Shown here: positions 11,253-21,440 of the stretch, in pieces | Layout of the letters: each line of letters starts with the position of its first letter | Position numbering within the stretch: the first letter of the stretch is position 1 | Origin: Symbiodinium natans | Taxonomy: Eukaryota > Sar > Dinophyceae > Suessiales > Symbiodiniaceae | Direction: 5' to 3' | NCBI GenBank assembly: GCA_905221605.1 | Contig: CAJNDS010002148.1 | Location: forward strand, 100,001 to 164,000 | Length of the DNA stretch: 64,000 nucleotides | The notes under the pieces: model-generated | Database searches by the model: none | Told to the model about the DNA's origin: nothing | Seen by the model: only the letters and a program-made list of their open reading frames with translations | Program-made: the position numbers and the translations under genes

Positions 11253-12425
11253 CTGGGCCGAGATCCCACAAGATTTGGTTTGGGGTTTAGGGTTTAGGGT
11301 TTAGGGTTTAGGGTGTAGGGTTTAGGGTTTAGGGTTTAGGGTTTAAGGTTTGGGGTTCCACCCGATAAAATCTCGTTAGACGCAAGGATGATACTTTAAA
11401 AATAACATATTCAGGTTTAAAGAAACACATGTTTTTGTTCATGTCCAGAACCCCCTAGTACCCGGAGTCGGCCCTTGTTCCCTTTTTCAGAGTTTAGGAC
11501 CCCTTACAAGCCCCTTGAAGCCAAAAAGGGGCACCCTTTGCATTTCTAGGTTACTCTTGGGTCTAGCCCTAAACCCTCAGCCCTAGACCCTAGGCCCTAA
11601 ACCCTAAACCCCAAACAAAGCACCGCCCCGGATCCCCGGAAGCCCAAGCAGTGGCAGACAGTGGGTTTAGGGGTTTTCGAAGGGCAGGGTACACATGCGG
11701 TGTATCAGCCGGCCCTGGCGGCGTGTTGGAGGGTCGCGGGGAGGGAACCCTCCCTCAAAAACGTAACCTCCTTTCACAAAAACCCCTCCACCCCCCAACC
11801 CCCACCTCTCGGCAGCCTGAGCCGGAGGCTCCTAAAAACGGGTCCCCAAAAAGGCCCAAACTGAGGGATCATGCAACTACTCTGAAAGGTTTAGGGGGTT
11901 CAGAGGAACATGATCAAGCAACGTGCCTCCACAGCAGTGCCGGGCTCAAAACCCCAGAGACCCGTGAGCCCAGCCAAGACGACCCCCCCCAAGTATCCTT
12001 TCGGCTGCCCTACTTAGTGGAGGGTACACTTCAATGCCCTCCACTAAGGTACACTTCAAGTGCTTCAGTTCCTTATGAAGTGGTGCGTCGGGGAGTTCCT
12101 ACACTGTCGGCTCGCTCCCAAACCTGAGACCTGCCACAAGTTCAGGGGGGGCAGGCTGGGAGGACGAGGGTTCGGTTCAGGGCTTCAGCGTTGTAATCTA
12201 GGGTCCTTGAGGGAGGGGGGTTCCATATGGGCTAGGTACCTTGCAAACCTTAGGGAAGCTTCGGGAGCCTTAAGGAGTAGTGAGGAGTGTTGGGGAACTT
12301 GGGTTACATGCCCCCCTTGAACTCCCCTGCCTTAAGCACGTAGGGCGTTGAGGGTTTCAGGGCTTGGCGTTGTAGCGTTCAGGTCTACGGGCTCAGGAAC
12401 TCTGGTTGTAAACCCTAATCCCCGC
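11253..12425. other. Intergenic or intronic, no gene supported
   Basis: Heptamer blocks at 11280-11355 and 11550-11620 are separated by AT-richer and GC-rich unique sequence. A plus-strand frame at 11651-12127 is open and rich in Pro, Lys and Ser, but has no recognisable domain. Its first part lies in heptamer-derived sequence. Confidence 0.4.
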
Positions 12426-12490
12426 CTGATCGTTCCGTTGAGGCCCGCAAGGGCTTTCCGCCGTTCCTGCGGCGAGGTTTGGGGCTCCAT
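12426..12490 (-). CDS. Candidate first exon
   Basis: The minus-strand ATG at 12490 opens MEPQTSPQERRKALAGLNGT, then I, to a GC donor after a split codon. The island is bordered by heptamer-like sequence on its right. Function unknown. The start could be an internal methionine, because an AAG just upstream could be a splice acceptor. Confidence 0.4.
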
Positions 12491-12841
12491 CTTCCCGGAA
12501 TTGGGCCTCCGTTTCGGGTTTGTGGCTGTTTCAAAGCTTAGGGTTTAAATAAAAGCTTTCGGTTTAGTGATTGAGGCTCAGAATCTCGGGGCTCAGCTCC
12601 ACTTAGGGCTTAGGGCTTAGGGTTTAGGGGTTTTAGGGGGCTCTAAGTGCAGGGAAACCCCATGGGCAGTAGCTAATATCATCTCAGAACCGGAAGAAGA
12701 AACCCGTATGCTTCTGGGAAACTTCCTTGACCCTAAACCCTAAACCCTAAACCCTAAACCCTAAACCCTGAACCCTGAACCCTGAACCCTGAACCCTGAA
12801 CCCTGAACCCTGAACCCTGAACCCTGAACCCAGCCGCGCGC

Positions 12842-12934
12842 CTCGTCCGACAGAGGCTTGCTCGGGTCGCGGTAAAGCTTGAGCTCCTCCAGAAGCCGTG
12901 GCTTACGGCGCTCAAGATCTAGGGGAAGTCGCAT
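12842..12934 (-). CDS. Candidate exon, charged helical peptide
   Basis: The minus frame reads MRLPLDLERRKPRLLEELKL followed by YRDPSKPLSDE, ending at a GC donor. The Lys/Arg/Glu/Leu-rich composition suggests an amphipathic helix. It could start at the ATG at 12934, or at a TAG or GAG acceptor a few bases inside. To its left is a run of CCCTGAA units (12769-12830), a heptamer variant. Confidence 0.5.
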
Positions 12935-13585
12935 GAAAGGGGGGGTTTTGAGGGTTTAGGGTTTAGGGTTTGTGTAAACAAGGGAATCTTACTTTTTCGG
13001 AAGCACCCACTTGGCTGCGAAATGATCCCCTACCTGCTTGAAAGGGCCCTGAGGTGTTCATATGCTTTGTAGGGTTTATGGGGCTTAGAGTCATTGTATG
13101 GATTAGGGGGAAGCTTCATGGTCCCTTAATGTGGTCCCTTACCTTCTTCAAGGGGCTCTGAGGTATGAGTCGTCCTTGGATTTTGCAGGCCATGTTGGGG
13201 GTAGATAGAAATCCCCACTTAAAGGCCTTACCCTTAAATATTGTATGGTTTATAGGGTTTACAGGGTTTAGAGGCTTTATAGGCTTTATGAGAAGGCTTG
13301 CAGGCTTCGAGTTGTTGGGAGTTGGGAAATTGGGAGCATGTCGTCGTCAAGGACCCTAAACCCAGGAATCCCACACCCCTACAAGGGTTTGGGGTTGATG
13401 CTTTGAGAGCTGCAGGCTGACCCTAAGACACAAAACTAAACCCCAAAGAGGTTTAGGGCCCAGGGCTCAGGGAGTCGTAAACCCCAAGCCCTAAACCCTA
13501 AACCCTAAACCCTAAACCCTAAACCCTAAACCCTTCCCCTTAACCCCCCAAACCCCCAAACTCCCCCCCCCCTCCCCCTAAGAAC

Positions 13586-14156
13586 CTTCAGCAGGCACTC
13601 GCGGAATGCTGCATCGCTGCACGCCATGGCGGCGGGAGTCGGAGGCCGCTCTGAAGCAACACAGAGACCCTAAGACCTTGAATTTTCCCTGAACCCTGAA
13701 CCCTAAACCCTAAACCCTTAACTCCAATTACTTGGGATCATCTACCCTGCAAATTCGAGGGCTCAGCATCCAAGAGGGGATCGTAGATGCCCTGCTTTAG
13801 TCAGCCCTAAACCCTAAACCCTAAACCCTAAACCCACTCAACCCCCTCAAGCCCCCCCCCAACCTTGCAAAACACTTCCAGCCAGCAGCGGCTTTGAAGA
13901 GGCACTCGCTCGGGTTCCGTGCTGAGGGTCTTGCGTCCCCAAACCCTAGACCCTACCCTTGACCCTTGACCCTAAACCCTAAACTCTAGGTTGAGAACCC
14001 TAAATTTAGGGTTTAGGGTTTAGGGTTTAGGGTTTAGGGTTTAGGGAACTCACTAAACCCGAAACCCTCTGCGTCCCAGGGTTGGGGTTTCGGGTGGGCT
14101 TGGGGGGACAGGGAGACTGGGTATCAAGGCAAGCCACGACTTGTTGGAGTTCCGTG
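13586..14156 (-). CDS. Three-exon chain, unknown protein
   Basis: Exons 14156-14118, 13921-13864 and 13648-13586 (39, 58 and 63 nt) join in phases 2 and 0 with GT donors (GTCTCC, GTTGGG, GTTCTT) and TAG, CAG and GAG acceptors. The peptide reads TELQQVVACLDTHTEPERVP, then LQSRCWLEVFCK, then RPPTPAAMACSDAAFRECLLK. An alternative acceptor at 13929 would add TLS before TEPER. I recognise no domain. It may continue the chain at 14454-15555, but the phase at 14454 does not fit, so an exon may be missing between 14156 and 14454. Confidence 0.55.
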
Positions 14157-14453
14157 CTATGGGGTTTAAGGGGTTTAGGCGGTTCAGGTTAGGGGTCTAG
14201 GGTTCAGGGTTTGGAGATTCAGGTCTTTAGGATGTTCTAGAGGTTTAGGAAGGGGTTTAGGGTTTAGGGCTTCAGGTGTGTGGGATTTAGTTTGAGGAGT
14301 CTTGGGGGCTGCAGAGACTTTTGGGACTTAGCTTCAGGGTTTAGGTTTAGGGTCATGAGCCGAGAGATGTAGGCTTACGTATTCAGGTCTTAAGGGACCT
14401 GGTTTGGGGTTTAGGGTTTGGGGTTTGGGTTTAGGGCTTGGGGTTTCGGGTGC

Positions 14454-15555
14454 CTTCTTGAAGACCTTGCGGCCGTGATTTGTGCCGGTCTCGGTGTAGT
14501 CCCCCACCAAGGTTCTGACCTTCGCAGCTCTAGCACTCCGGGCTGCGTAGGCGAGGGGTTCTAGGGTTGAGGGCGTAGGTGGGTGGGTTTAGGGTTTAGG
14601 GTTTAGGGTTTAGGGTTTAGGGTTTAGGGTTTAGGGTTTAGGGTTTAGGGTTTAGGGTTTAGGGTTTAGGGTTTAGGGTTTATTTAGGGTTTAGGGTTGG
14701 GTTTAGGGAGGTTTAGGGGGTCGGCTTGAGGGTTCAGGGCTTTGGGAAAACCACTTGTCACCAGAGTTCTTTGAGATTGGGGGGCACTAAGAGCGCGAAA
14801 TTCTAAACCCTAAGGCCTAAACTTTGAACCCTGAACCTTTGGAACCCTAAAGCCTTGGAACCCTGAACCCTAAACCCTAAACCCTAAACCCTAAACCCTA
14901 AACCCTAAACCCTAAACCCTAAACCCTAAACCCTAAACCCTAACCCTAAACCCTAAAACCTTGAACCCTAAACCCTTGAGTTCAGGCTTTGGAGTTTGAG
15001 GTTTCACTCACCTCGCGCCGTGACCCCGAAGCCAAGCCTCCGAGCCCTAAAGCCCAACTTTAGGGTTTAGGGTTCAGGGTTTAGGGTTCAGGGTTTAGGG
15101 TTTAGGGTTTAGGGTTTAGGGTTTGGGGTTTAGGGTTTAGGGTTCAGGGTCTTAACACAGAAAATTCCTCATGAATCCCGAATACGTCTCCAAACCCCCA
15201 AGCCCTCCACCCCTCAACACATGAAAACCTCGGTTTGCGAAACCCTTAAACCCTCTTAAGCCCCTCAACTCTCTCAAACCCCGCTTGAGTTCTCTTAAGT
15301 CCCCTCCTAAACCTCTCTCAAACCCTGAAAACTTCCTTGAACCCTCTCAAACCATCTAAACCCCTCTCACACACCTCTTAAACCCACTTCAATCCCCTCC
15401 TAAACCCCTCTGAAACCCTAAACCCTAAACCCCAAACCCTAAACCCTAAACCCTAAACCCCAAACCCTAAACCCTAAACCCACTTTTCTTCCCTTCCTGA
15501 GACCGCTGCCACGACCTCGTCGGAATCCTTGCCTTGCGTTGAAACGACCTTGGAA
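14454..15555 (-). CDS. Three-exon chain with LVGDYTETGTNHGRKVF module
   Basis: Exons 15555-15484, 15046-15012 and 14542-14454 (72, 35 and 89 nt) join in phases 2 and 1. They read KVVSTQGKDSDEVVAAVSGR, EEKARRLGFGVTARARSARA, AKVRTLVGDYTETGTNHGRK, then VFKK. The first donor is GTGGGTTTAGGG, that is, the heptamer repeat itself. The second is a canonical GTGAGT and the third is GC. The LVGDYTE.G.NHGR.V..K motif is familiar as the segment that precedes YYWD..DGP..GWWFG modules in dinoflagellate proteins, so this may be a relative of the gene at 1083-3021 or an upstream part of it. Confidence 0.65.
14586..14684. repeat. TTTAGGG array
   Basis: Fourteen near-perfect heptamers directly right of exon 14542-14454. 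In the gene's sense these are the CCCTAAA repeats at the 3' end of the preceding intron. Confidence 0.88.
14866..14957. repeat. CCCTAAA array
   Basis: Thirteen CCCTAAA units. In the minus sense this array follows the donor at 15011 as TTTAGGG repeats. With the array at 14586-14684 it gives that intron inverted telomere-like ends. Confidence 0.88.
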
Positions 15556-15579
15556 CTTCAGAGCGCGCCCTCCGGTTGA

Positions 15580-15690
15580 GGGTTTAGGGTTTAGGGTTTA
15601 GGGTTTAGGGTTTAGGGTTTAGGGTTTAGGGTTTAGGGTTTAGGGTTTAGGGTTTAGGGTTTAGGGTTTAGGGTTTAGGGTTTAGGGCCT
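15580..15690. repeat. TTTAGGG array
   Basis: About fifteen near-perfect heptamers just right of exon 15555-15484. Confidence 0.88.
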
Positions 15691-16259
15691 AGAATTTAGG
15701 TTTTAGGGCTTCGGGCTCAGGGCTTACCAACTTAGGGCTTCGGGTTTGAGGGGCACAGGGTCGACAGGCTGGAAGGCCTTAGGGTTGCAGGGGGGTTTAT
15801 GGGGTTTGCTGAATTGGGTTTGGGGAGGGGCTTCTAGGGATCTTGAAACATCTCCGGAGGCTTGTCTAAGGGTCGAGGGTTTAGGGTTTAGGGTTTTGGG
15901 TTTAGGGTTTAGGGTTTAGGGTTTAAAGTACCAGGTACAAGGCTTTAGGCTATCGGGCGCTGGGATGCTTTAGGTTGAAGGATCCCGCTTGGCTCGAAGT
16001 CTAGGCTGACGGGACAGAGGGTTAGGGGTTTGGGGTTTGGGGTTTAGGGTTTAGGGTTTAGGGTTTAGGGTTTAGGGTTTAGGGTTTAGGGTTTAGGGTC
16101 TAGGGTCTAGGGCTCGGCCCCCCCAGGCCCAAAGATCTCCGAAGCCCGCAGCCCCTCCGAAGCCCGAAGCCCGAGGTGATGGGCGTGGGGGCCTGCAGTT
16201 CAAGGCTTTTTGACCCCCGGAAACTTCAAGCAGGCTTCGGTCAAAATCCCCAAAACCCC

Positions 16260-16261
16260 GC

Positions 16262-16292
<31 letters not shown>

Positions 16293-16297
16293 AAAAA
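16260..16297. repeat. Poly-C / poly-A homopolymer junction
   Basis: A cytosine run of about 22 bases is followed at once by about 15 adenines. To its right, 16310-16400 is open and coding-like in two minus frames, so its frame cannot be decided. Confidence 0.8.
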
Positions 16298-16684
16298 GAG
16301 CAAATCTGGGGCTCCCACGTAGGTCTCCTTTGGGGTAACGGTCGCTGGGGCCACGATGGTCGTCGCTCCCTGCGCGCTTCGGATAGGGGGGGCCCACTCT
16401 CAGCCCCAAAAATGGCTTTTCGAGTGAAGAGGCTTTAAACCCTAAACCCTAAATCGTGAGGGGTTTAGCCCTCTACAAACCCCTTCAAGCGCCTGGGGAT
16501 GTGCAGGAAACTCTCACCAACCACTAGGGGCTTAGGCTCGGCGCAGGGTGCGAGGTAAACCTAAACCCCAAACCCTAAACCCTAAACCCCAAACCCTAAA
16601 CCCTAAACTCGAAACCCGAAACTTTCCTAACCCGCTTCGGATTCAGGGATGATTGGGTTTGGGGGGTGTGGAATGCCCCTAGAC

Positions 16685-16739
16685 TGAGCCAAGCCCGCAT
16701 TCCTCCCTCCCAGGCGGTCGCCTGCCATGCCGTGGCTTT
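16685..16739 (-). CDS. Candidate single exon
   Basis: A CAG acceptor is followed by 55 nt reading SHGMAGDRLGGRNAGLA to a GTCTAG donor. The island sits between heptamer blocks. Partners unresolved; function unknown. Confidence 0.35.
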
Positions 16740-17128
16740 CTGCCTTGTGTAGGGTTTAGGGTTTAGAGTCTAGGCTTTAGGGTTTAGGGTTTAGGGTTTA
16801 GGGTTTAGGGTTTAGGGTTTAGGGTTTAGGAGGGCTTCAGGGGGTTTGGGTTTAGGGCTGTAGGGCTTTGGGCTTTAGGGGTGTAGGGCTTCTAGGCGTG
16901 TGGGGGTTGGGGTTTCGGGTTTTCGGGCTTTTGGGACTTGGGGGTTCGCACAACTGCTCAGGACACCCCGCCCATGCACCCTCAATAAAATTCCTTTAGC
17001 TCCACAGGCCTTACTTCAGGTGAAGGTTCAGGGCTTAGGCTGTGTCAGCTTCGGGCCTACAGTTTCGGGGGAAACTCCAACATCTCCACTCTGGCGTTCT
17101 CCATGTGCCCAATGTCGCCGGGCAGAAC

Positions 17129-17198
17129 TGCCCCATTTCCGGCAAGATGATGTTCTTGATGTAGGCAATCTTGTCCTCTGTCGTGCCCGTCTTGGGAG
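17129..17198 (-). CDS. Candidate single exon
   Basis: A CAG acceptor is followed by PKTGTTEDKIAYIKNIILPE, then MG, and a GTTCTG donor (70 nt). The composition is convincingly protein-like. A second minus frame is also open. No family recognised. Confidence 0.45.
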
Positions 17199-17415
17199 CT
17201 GATTTCCCGGCTCTCAAGCCGGCCGATGTTCAAGCATCTTGTGGGTGTGGGGGGGGGGGTAGGGGGTGAACCCTAAACCCTAAACCCCAAACCCTAAACC
17301 CTAAACCCGAAGGCCTGTCAGGTCTCATCAAGGGGGCACAGCAGGAATCGTGCAAGGTGCCGGCGCTCCAAGGAGGGGTTTACGGCTGAAGGCCTAAAGT
17401 TTAGGGATTTAGGGG

Positions 17416-17547
17416 TTTAGGGGTTTAGGGTTTAGGGTTTAGGGTTTAGGGTTTAGGGTTTAGGGTTTAGGGTTTAGGGTTTAGGGTTTAGGGTTTAGGG
17501 TTTAGGGGTTTAGGGTTTAGGGTTTAGGGTTTAGGGTTTAGGGTTTA
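17416..17547. repeat. TTTAGGG array
   Basis: About eighteen heptamers, with single extra G insertions near each end. Confidence 0.88.
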
Positions 17548-19260
17548 CATCAACCAACCCGCGAGCCCTGCCCTGCAACTGCGGGAGCCCTGGACCCAAC
17601 CGCGGGGTTTCCGAAAATACGGGGCCGCGAATATAAGGGGTCTAGGGGGTTTAGGGGTTTGGGGTTTAGGGGTTTAGGGGTTTGGGGTTTAGAGGATTCT
17701 CTCATTTGAAGGACCCCAAGAAGGTGCCCCTAAGTTCGGAAACCCCCAAGTATTGCCTTCACAACCAACATTCCACACCGCCTCACCTCCTTCCACAAAA
17801 TGTGCAAAAAGAACCCTAAGGCTCCAAGCCCTTAATTAAACTCTCGACCCTGAAAAACCCAACCTATAAACCATGAAATCAAACCCTCTATATAAACTCC
17901 GAAACCCACAGCAGACACCACAAACAAAGCAAAAAAAAGTAAACACAACTTTTGAAGCCATGAAGGCTAGAACCCTAGAACCCTAGAACCCTAGAACCCT
18001 AGAACCCTAGAACCCTGAACCCTGAACCCTGCAGCCCACAGCCCTAAACCCCAAACCCTAACCCTAAAACCCAAAACCCTAAACCCTAAACCCTCAACCC
18101 TAAACCCTAAACCCTAAACCCTCAACCCTAAACCCTAAACCCTAAACCCCCAAAAGGCCACCACAGCCCACAACCAGGGCCCCCGGCTGCGCCGCCGCAG
18201 CCCAGCCCGCAGGGCTAACTGCGGGAGCAGCGGGACGCGCTTGGGCTTGCCACCCCTGCCTGGCTTGGGTTTAGGGTTTAGGGTTTTGGGTTTTGGGTTT
18301 TGGGTTTAGGGTTTTGGGTTTAGGGTTTAGGGTTTAGGGTTTTGGGTTTAGGGTTTTGGGTTTAGGGTTTAGGAGGGTGTTGGAGGTTTGAAGGGCATAA
18401 GGGTTCAGAGTTTTTAGTGTTTTGGGGGGGGGGGGGGTTGAGGGGTTCAGGGCGTCGAGGAGTTTAGGGCCTAGGGGTTCAGGGTTTTCAGGGTTTCGGG
18501 GCTTGGAGGGGTTTGGGGGTTCAGGATTGTGGGGGTTGGAGTGTAGGGTGTAGGGTTCATCTTTTAGATTGGTTTGGGCCATACCTCTTCTTTCTCTTGC
18601 TTGCGCAAGCAACAACAAAAGGCGAAAGGGTATAAGAACACTGAAAACAAAAGATTCAAAGTCAATATTTTAAAATGTGTAATCTTAAATCGAGCAAATC
18701 CAGATGAACATCACACATATGAATGTCTCGAGCTTTGTCACGGTATTCAAGAATACGCCTTGAATCACACGAAGAGTCCCTGTGATTGATGCCAGGAAGA
18801 ACCGTTTAGGGTTTAGGGTTTAGGGTTCAGGGTTCAGGGTTTAGGGTTTAGGGTTTAGGGTTTAGGGTTCAGGGTTTAGGGGTTAGGGTTTAGGGTTTAG
18901 GGCTTAGGGCTTAGGGTTTAGGGTGGGTTGAGGGTTGAGGCACCCTGGACCCTCACGTCACCCTCAACCCCAAACCGGTCGTGCGCGGGGTCACCCCCTC
19001 TAAGTTCGGGGTCCTTCTTACCCCCAAACCTTCAGACGTGAAAGCCAGTGAAAGCCCTCAACACTTAACGCACTGCAACCCTAACCTCCAAAACCCCTAA
19101 ACCTTTCAGCGCCAACAAACCCTACAACTCCAAACCCTGAGCCCTAAACCCTACACACCTACACCGTAACCCGAAACCCTAAATCCTAAACCCTAAACCC
19201 TAAACCCTAAACCCTAAACCCTAGCCCTAAACCCTAAACCCAACTCCAAACACGAACAGC

Positions 19261-19336
19261 CCCCTTCAAACTGGATGGGCTCACTGCTGCCGCCAGGCCA
19301 TGGCTCCCCCTGGCTCGGCATTTTTGGGCTTGGGCC
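19261..19336 (-). CDS. Candidate single exon
   Basis: A CAG acceptor is followed by GPSPKMPSQGEPWPGGSSEP, then IQFEG, to a GC donor (76 nt). The array immediately to its right starts at 19351. Function unknown. Confidence 0.4.
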
Positions 19337-19350
19337 CTGAAGGGTTGCGG

Positions 19351-19437
19351 GGTTTAGGGTTTAGGGTTTAGGGTTTAGGGTTTAGGGTTTAGGGTTTAGG
19401 GTTTAGGGTTTAGGGTTTAGGGTTTAGGGTTTAGGGT
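19351..19437. repeat. TTTAGGG array
   Basis: Twelve near-perfect heptamers beside the candidate exon at 19261-19336. Confidence 0.88.
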
Positions 19438-19972
19438 GGAGGGATTGAGGATTTAGGGCTTTTGGGGATGTTTAATTCTTTTTTGGGATGCAGAGCTACT
19501 GCTGTCATATGGAGGCCCAGACTGGGTCCATACTTAGACTTCCATGTAGGTTTTGGGATAGCTGTGAGCTCTTAATCCTGAAACCGGAAGCGCATGAGAA
19601 CCCAAACACCAAGCCCTTCAAACCTACACACCCTAAACCCGAAACCCTAAACCCCTACACCCTAAACCCCAAACCCACCCCATCTATTGAGGTTGAGCTG
19701 GAGAGTCAAGGGACTCAAGACCTCAGAGGTTAGGGGGGTTATTTATTGGCTGCGTAGGTATACAGGGACTATATTATATGGGGTTTATTGGGGAATAAGA
19801 GTAAGGGCGCCTCAGAACCCTTGAACCCTTAAACCCCTAGAATGTAGGGTTTAGGGGTTTAGGGCTTAGGGTTTAGGGTTTAGGGTTTAGGGTTTAGGGT
19901 TTCGGGTTGAGGGTTGAGGGTTTATCAAGGCCAACCCTGGTCGGAAGCCTGAGCCTCCCCCTCCTTGGAGGT

Positions 19973-20183
19973 TCATGGTGCCTAGGAACTAGTTGTAACT
20001 GTACTTATAAGCCCACTTATCAAAGCCTTAAGTGCCCTTATATGGTTATAAGTACGGTTCCTAAACCCTAAACCCTAAACCCTAAACCTTAAAACCCTAA
20101 ACCCTAAACCCGCAACCTAAACCCTAAACCCTAAACCCTATAAGTACAGTTAGAATTCGTTACTAGGTACCATGAGCCTCCCC
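19973..20183. repeat. Palindromic MITE-like element, copy 4, split by a telomere-like array
   Basis: The left part begins CCTTGGAGGTTCATGG and runs to TATAAGTACGGTT (20047-20059). A 79-bp CCCTAAA array (20060-20138) follows, then TATAAGTACAGTT (20139-20151) and the right end GGTACCATGAGCCTCC. The heptamer array therefore arrived after the MITE. The repeated 13-mer on both sides, with one mismatch, could be a target-site duplication. However, intact copies sometimes carry this motif twice (see copy 1), so that reading is not certain. Confidence 0.75.
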
Positions 20184-20188
20184 CTCCT

Positions 20189-20258
20189 TCCATCGCCGAG
20201 GCACCTCGACAAAATTGGCCCGGCCAAGTCCCGTAATACTATTGGCTGGGAACCTCGG
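20189..20258 (-). CDS. Candidate single exon
   Basis: A CGCAG acceptor is followed by RGSQPIVLRDLAGPILSRCL, then GDG. The donor is unclear, possibly GA. It lies directly beside MITE copy 4. Function unknown. Confidence 0.35.
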
Positions 20259-21355
20259 CTGCGAAGGTTTAGGGTTTAGGGGTTAGGGTTCAGGGTTTAG
20301 GGTTTAGGGTTTAGGGTTTAGGGCTTAGGGCTTAGGGCTTAGGGCTTAAGGCTTAGGGCTTAGGGCTTAGGGCTAAGGGTTTAGGGCTAAGGGTTTAGGA
20401 TGGTTTAGGGTTTAAGGTACACCCTTCAGATCCCCCGGCAAGGAGCCCCAAAAACCGCAAACGTGAATTCTTCAAGCATTCAACAAAGACCTGCTGAAGG
20501 ATCTAAAGGTTAGTCCGTCGGAGGGTTTAGGGTTTAGGGTTTACGGTTTAGGGTTTAGGGTTTAGGGTTTAGGGTTTAGGGTTTAGGGTTTAGGGAATAG
20601 GGTTTAGGGTTAAGGGAGGGACTGTCCTACCCAAGACCAGATAAAGGCTACTTACTCGACCACACGGCATCTCCACCCAAAACCTGAAACTTCTGCGCAA
20701 GGTTTTGAGGGCACGAGAAGGGCTTCAGGGCTGCAGGGGTTATAGGGCTTCAGGGCTAAGCGAAACCCCAAACCCTGAACCCGAAACCCTGCACCCGAAG
20801 CCCCAAGCTCAGGCAGGGCGCGAGGAAGATCCGGGGCAGCCGACAAGTGGGACGATGACGCTGAGAGCCACGAAGGGCGGGCCCGCGGCGAACATTTTCC
20901 GTCTAAACCCTTTAAAGGCTTTAGGGTTCAGGGTTTGGGGTTCAGGGTTTCAGGTTTAGGGTTTAGGGCCCGAACTGCTGAACCCTGAAGACGCTGTTCT
21001 GTACTCCAAAAGGACCCCAAAAAAGGCCCCCACAATGTAACCCGACCCCCCACATCCTCAACGCCAGACCAGCCCTCAGCCGGTTTCAGGTTTGGAGGAC
21101 ATCCGTCGACCGCTCAAGGTTAAGGGGGACGCAGGCTTGACTCCAAAAGCCCTAAGCTCTAGGCCCGAAAACCCTAAACCCAAACACCTCAAACCCTCCA
21201 CCCTAACACCCTAAACCCTAAACCCAACATTCGGAACCCTAAACCCTAAACAGCCCCAAACCGGAAAACTTGGTGTTGGGGGTTGAGGGGGTTGAGAGCT
21301 TGAGTGTTGGGCACTGTGGCTGTTCCTGGGGGCGTGCGGCCTGAAGGCCTAGCAG

Positions 21356-21440
21356 TTTAGGGTTTAGGGTTTAGGGTTTAGGGTTTAGGGTTTAGGGTTT
21401 AGGGTTTAGGGTTTAGGGTTTAGGGTTTAGGGTTTAGGGG
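21356..21440. repeat. TTTAGGG array
   Basis: Eleven near-perfect heptamers, followed by three TTAGGGG units. Confidence 0.88.

Noticed and set aside
18334-18618. Asn/Pro/Lys-rich protein on the minus strand
   Set aside because: The PKTLNP-type peptides are translations of CCCTAAA repeats, as in many other small frames in 1-26 kb.
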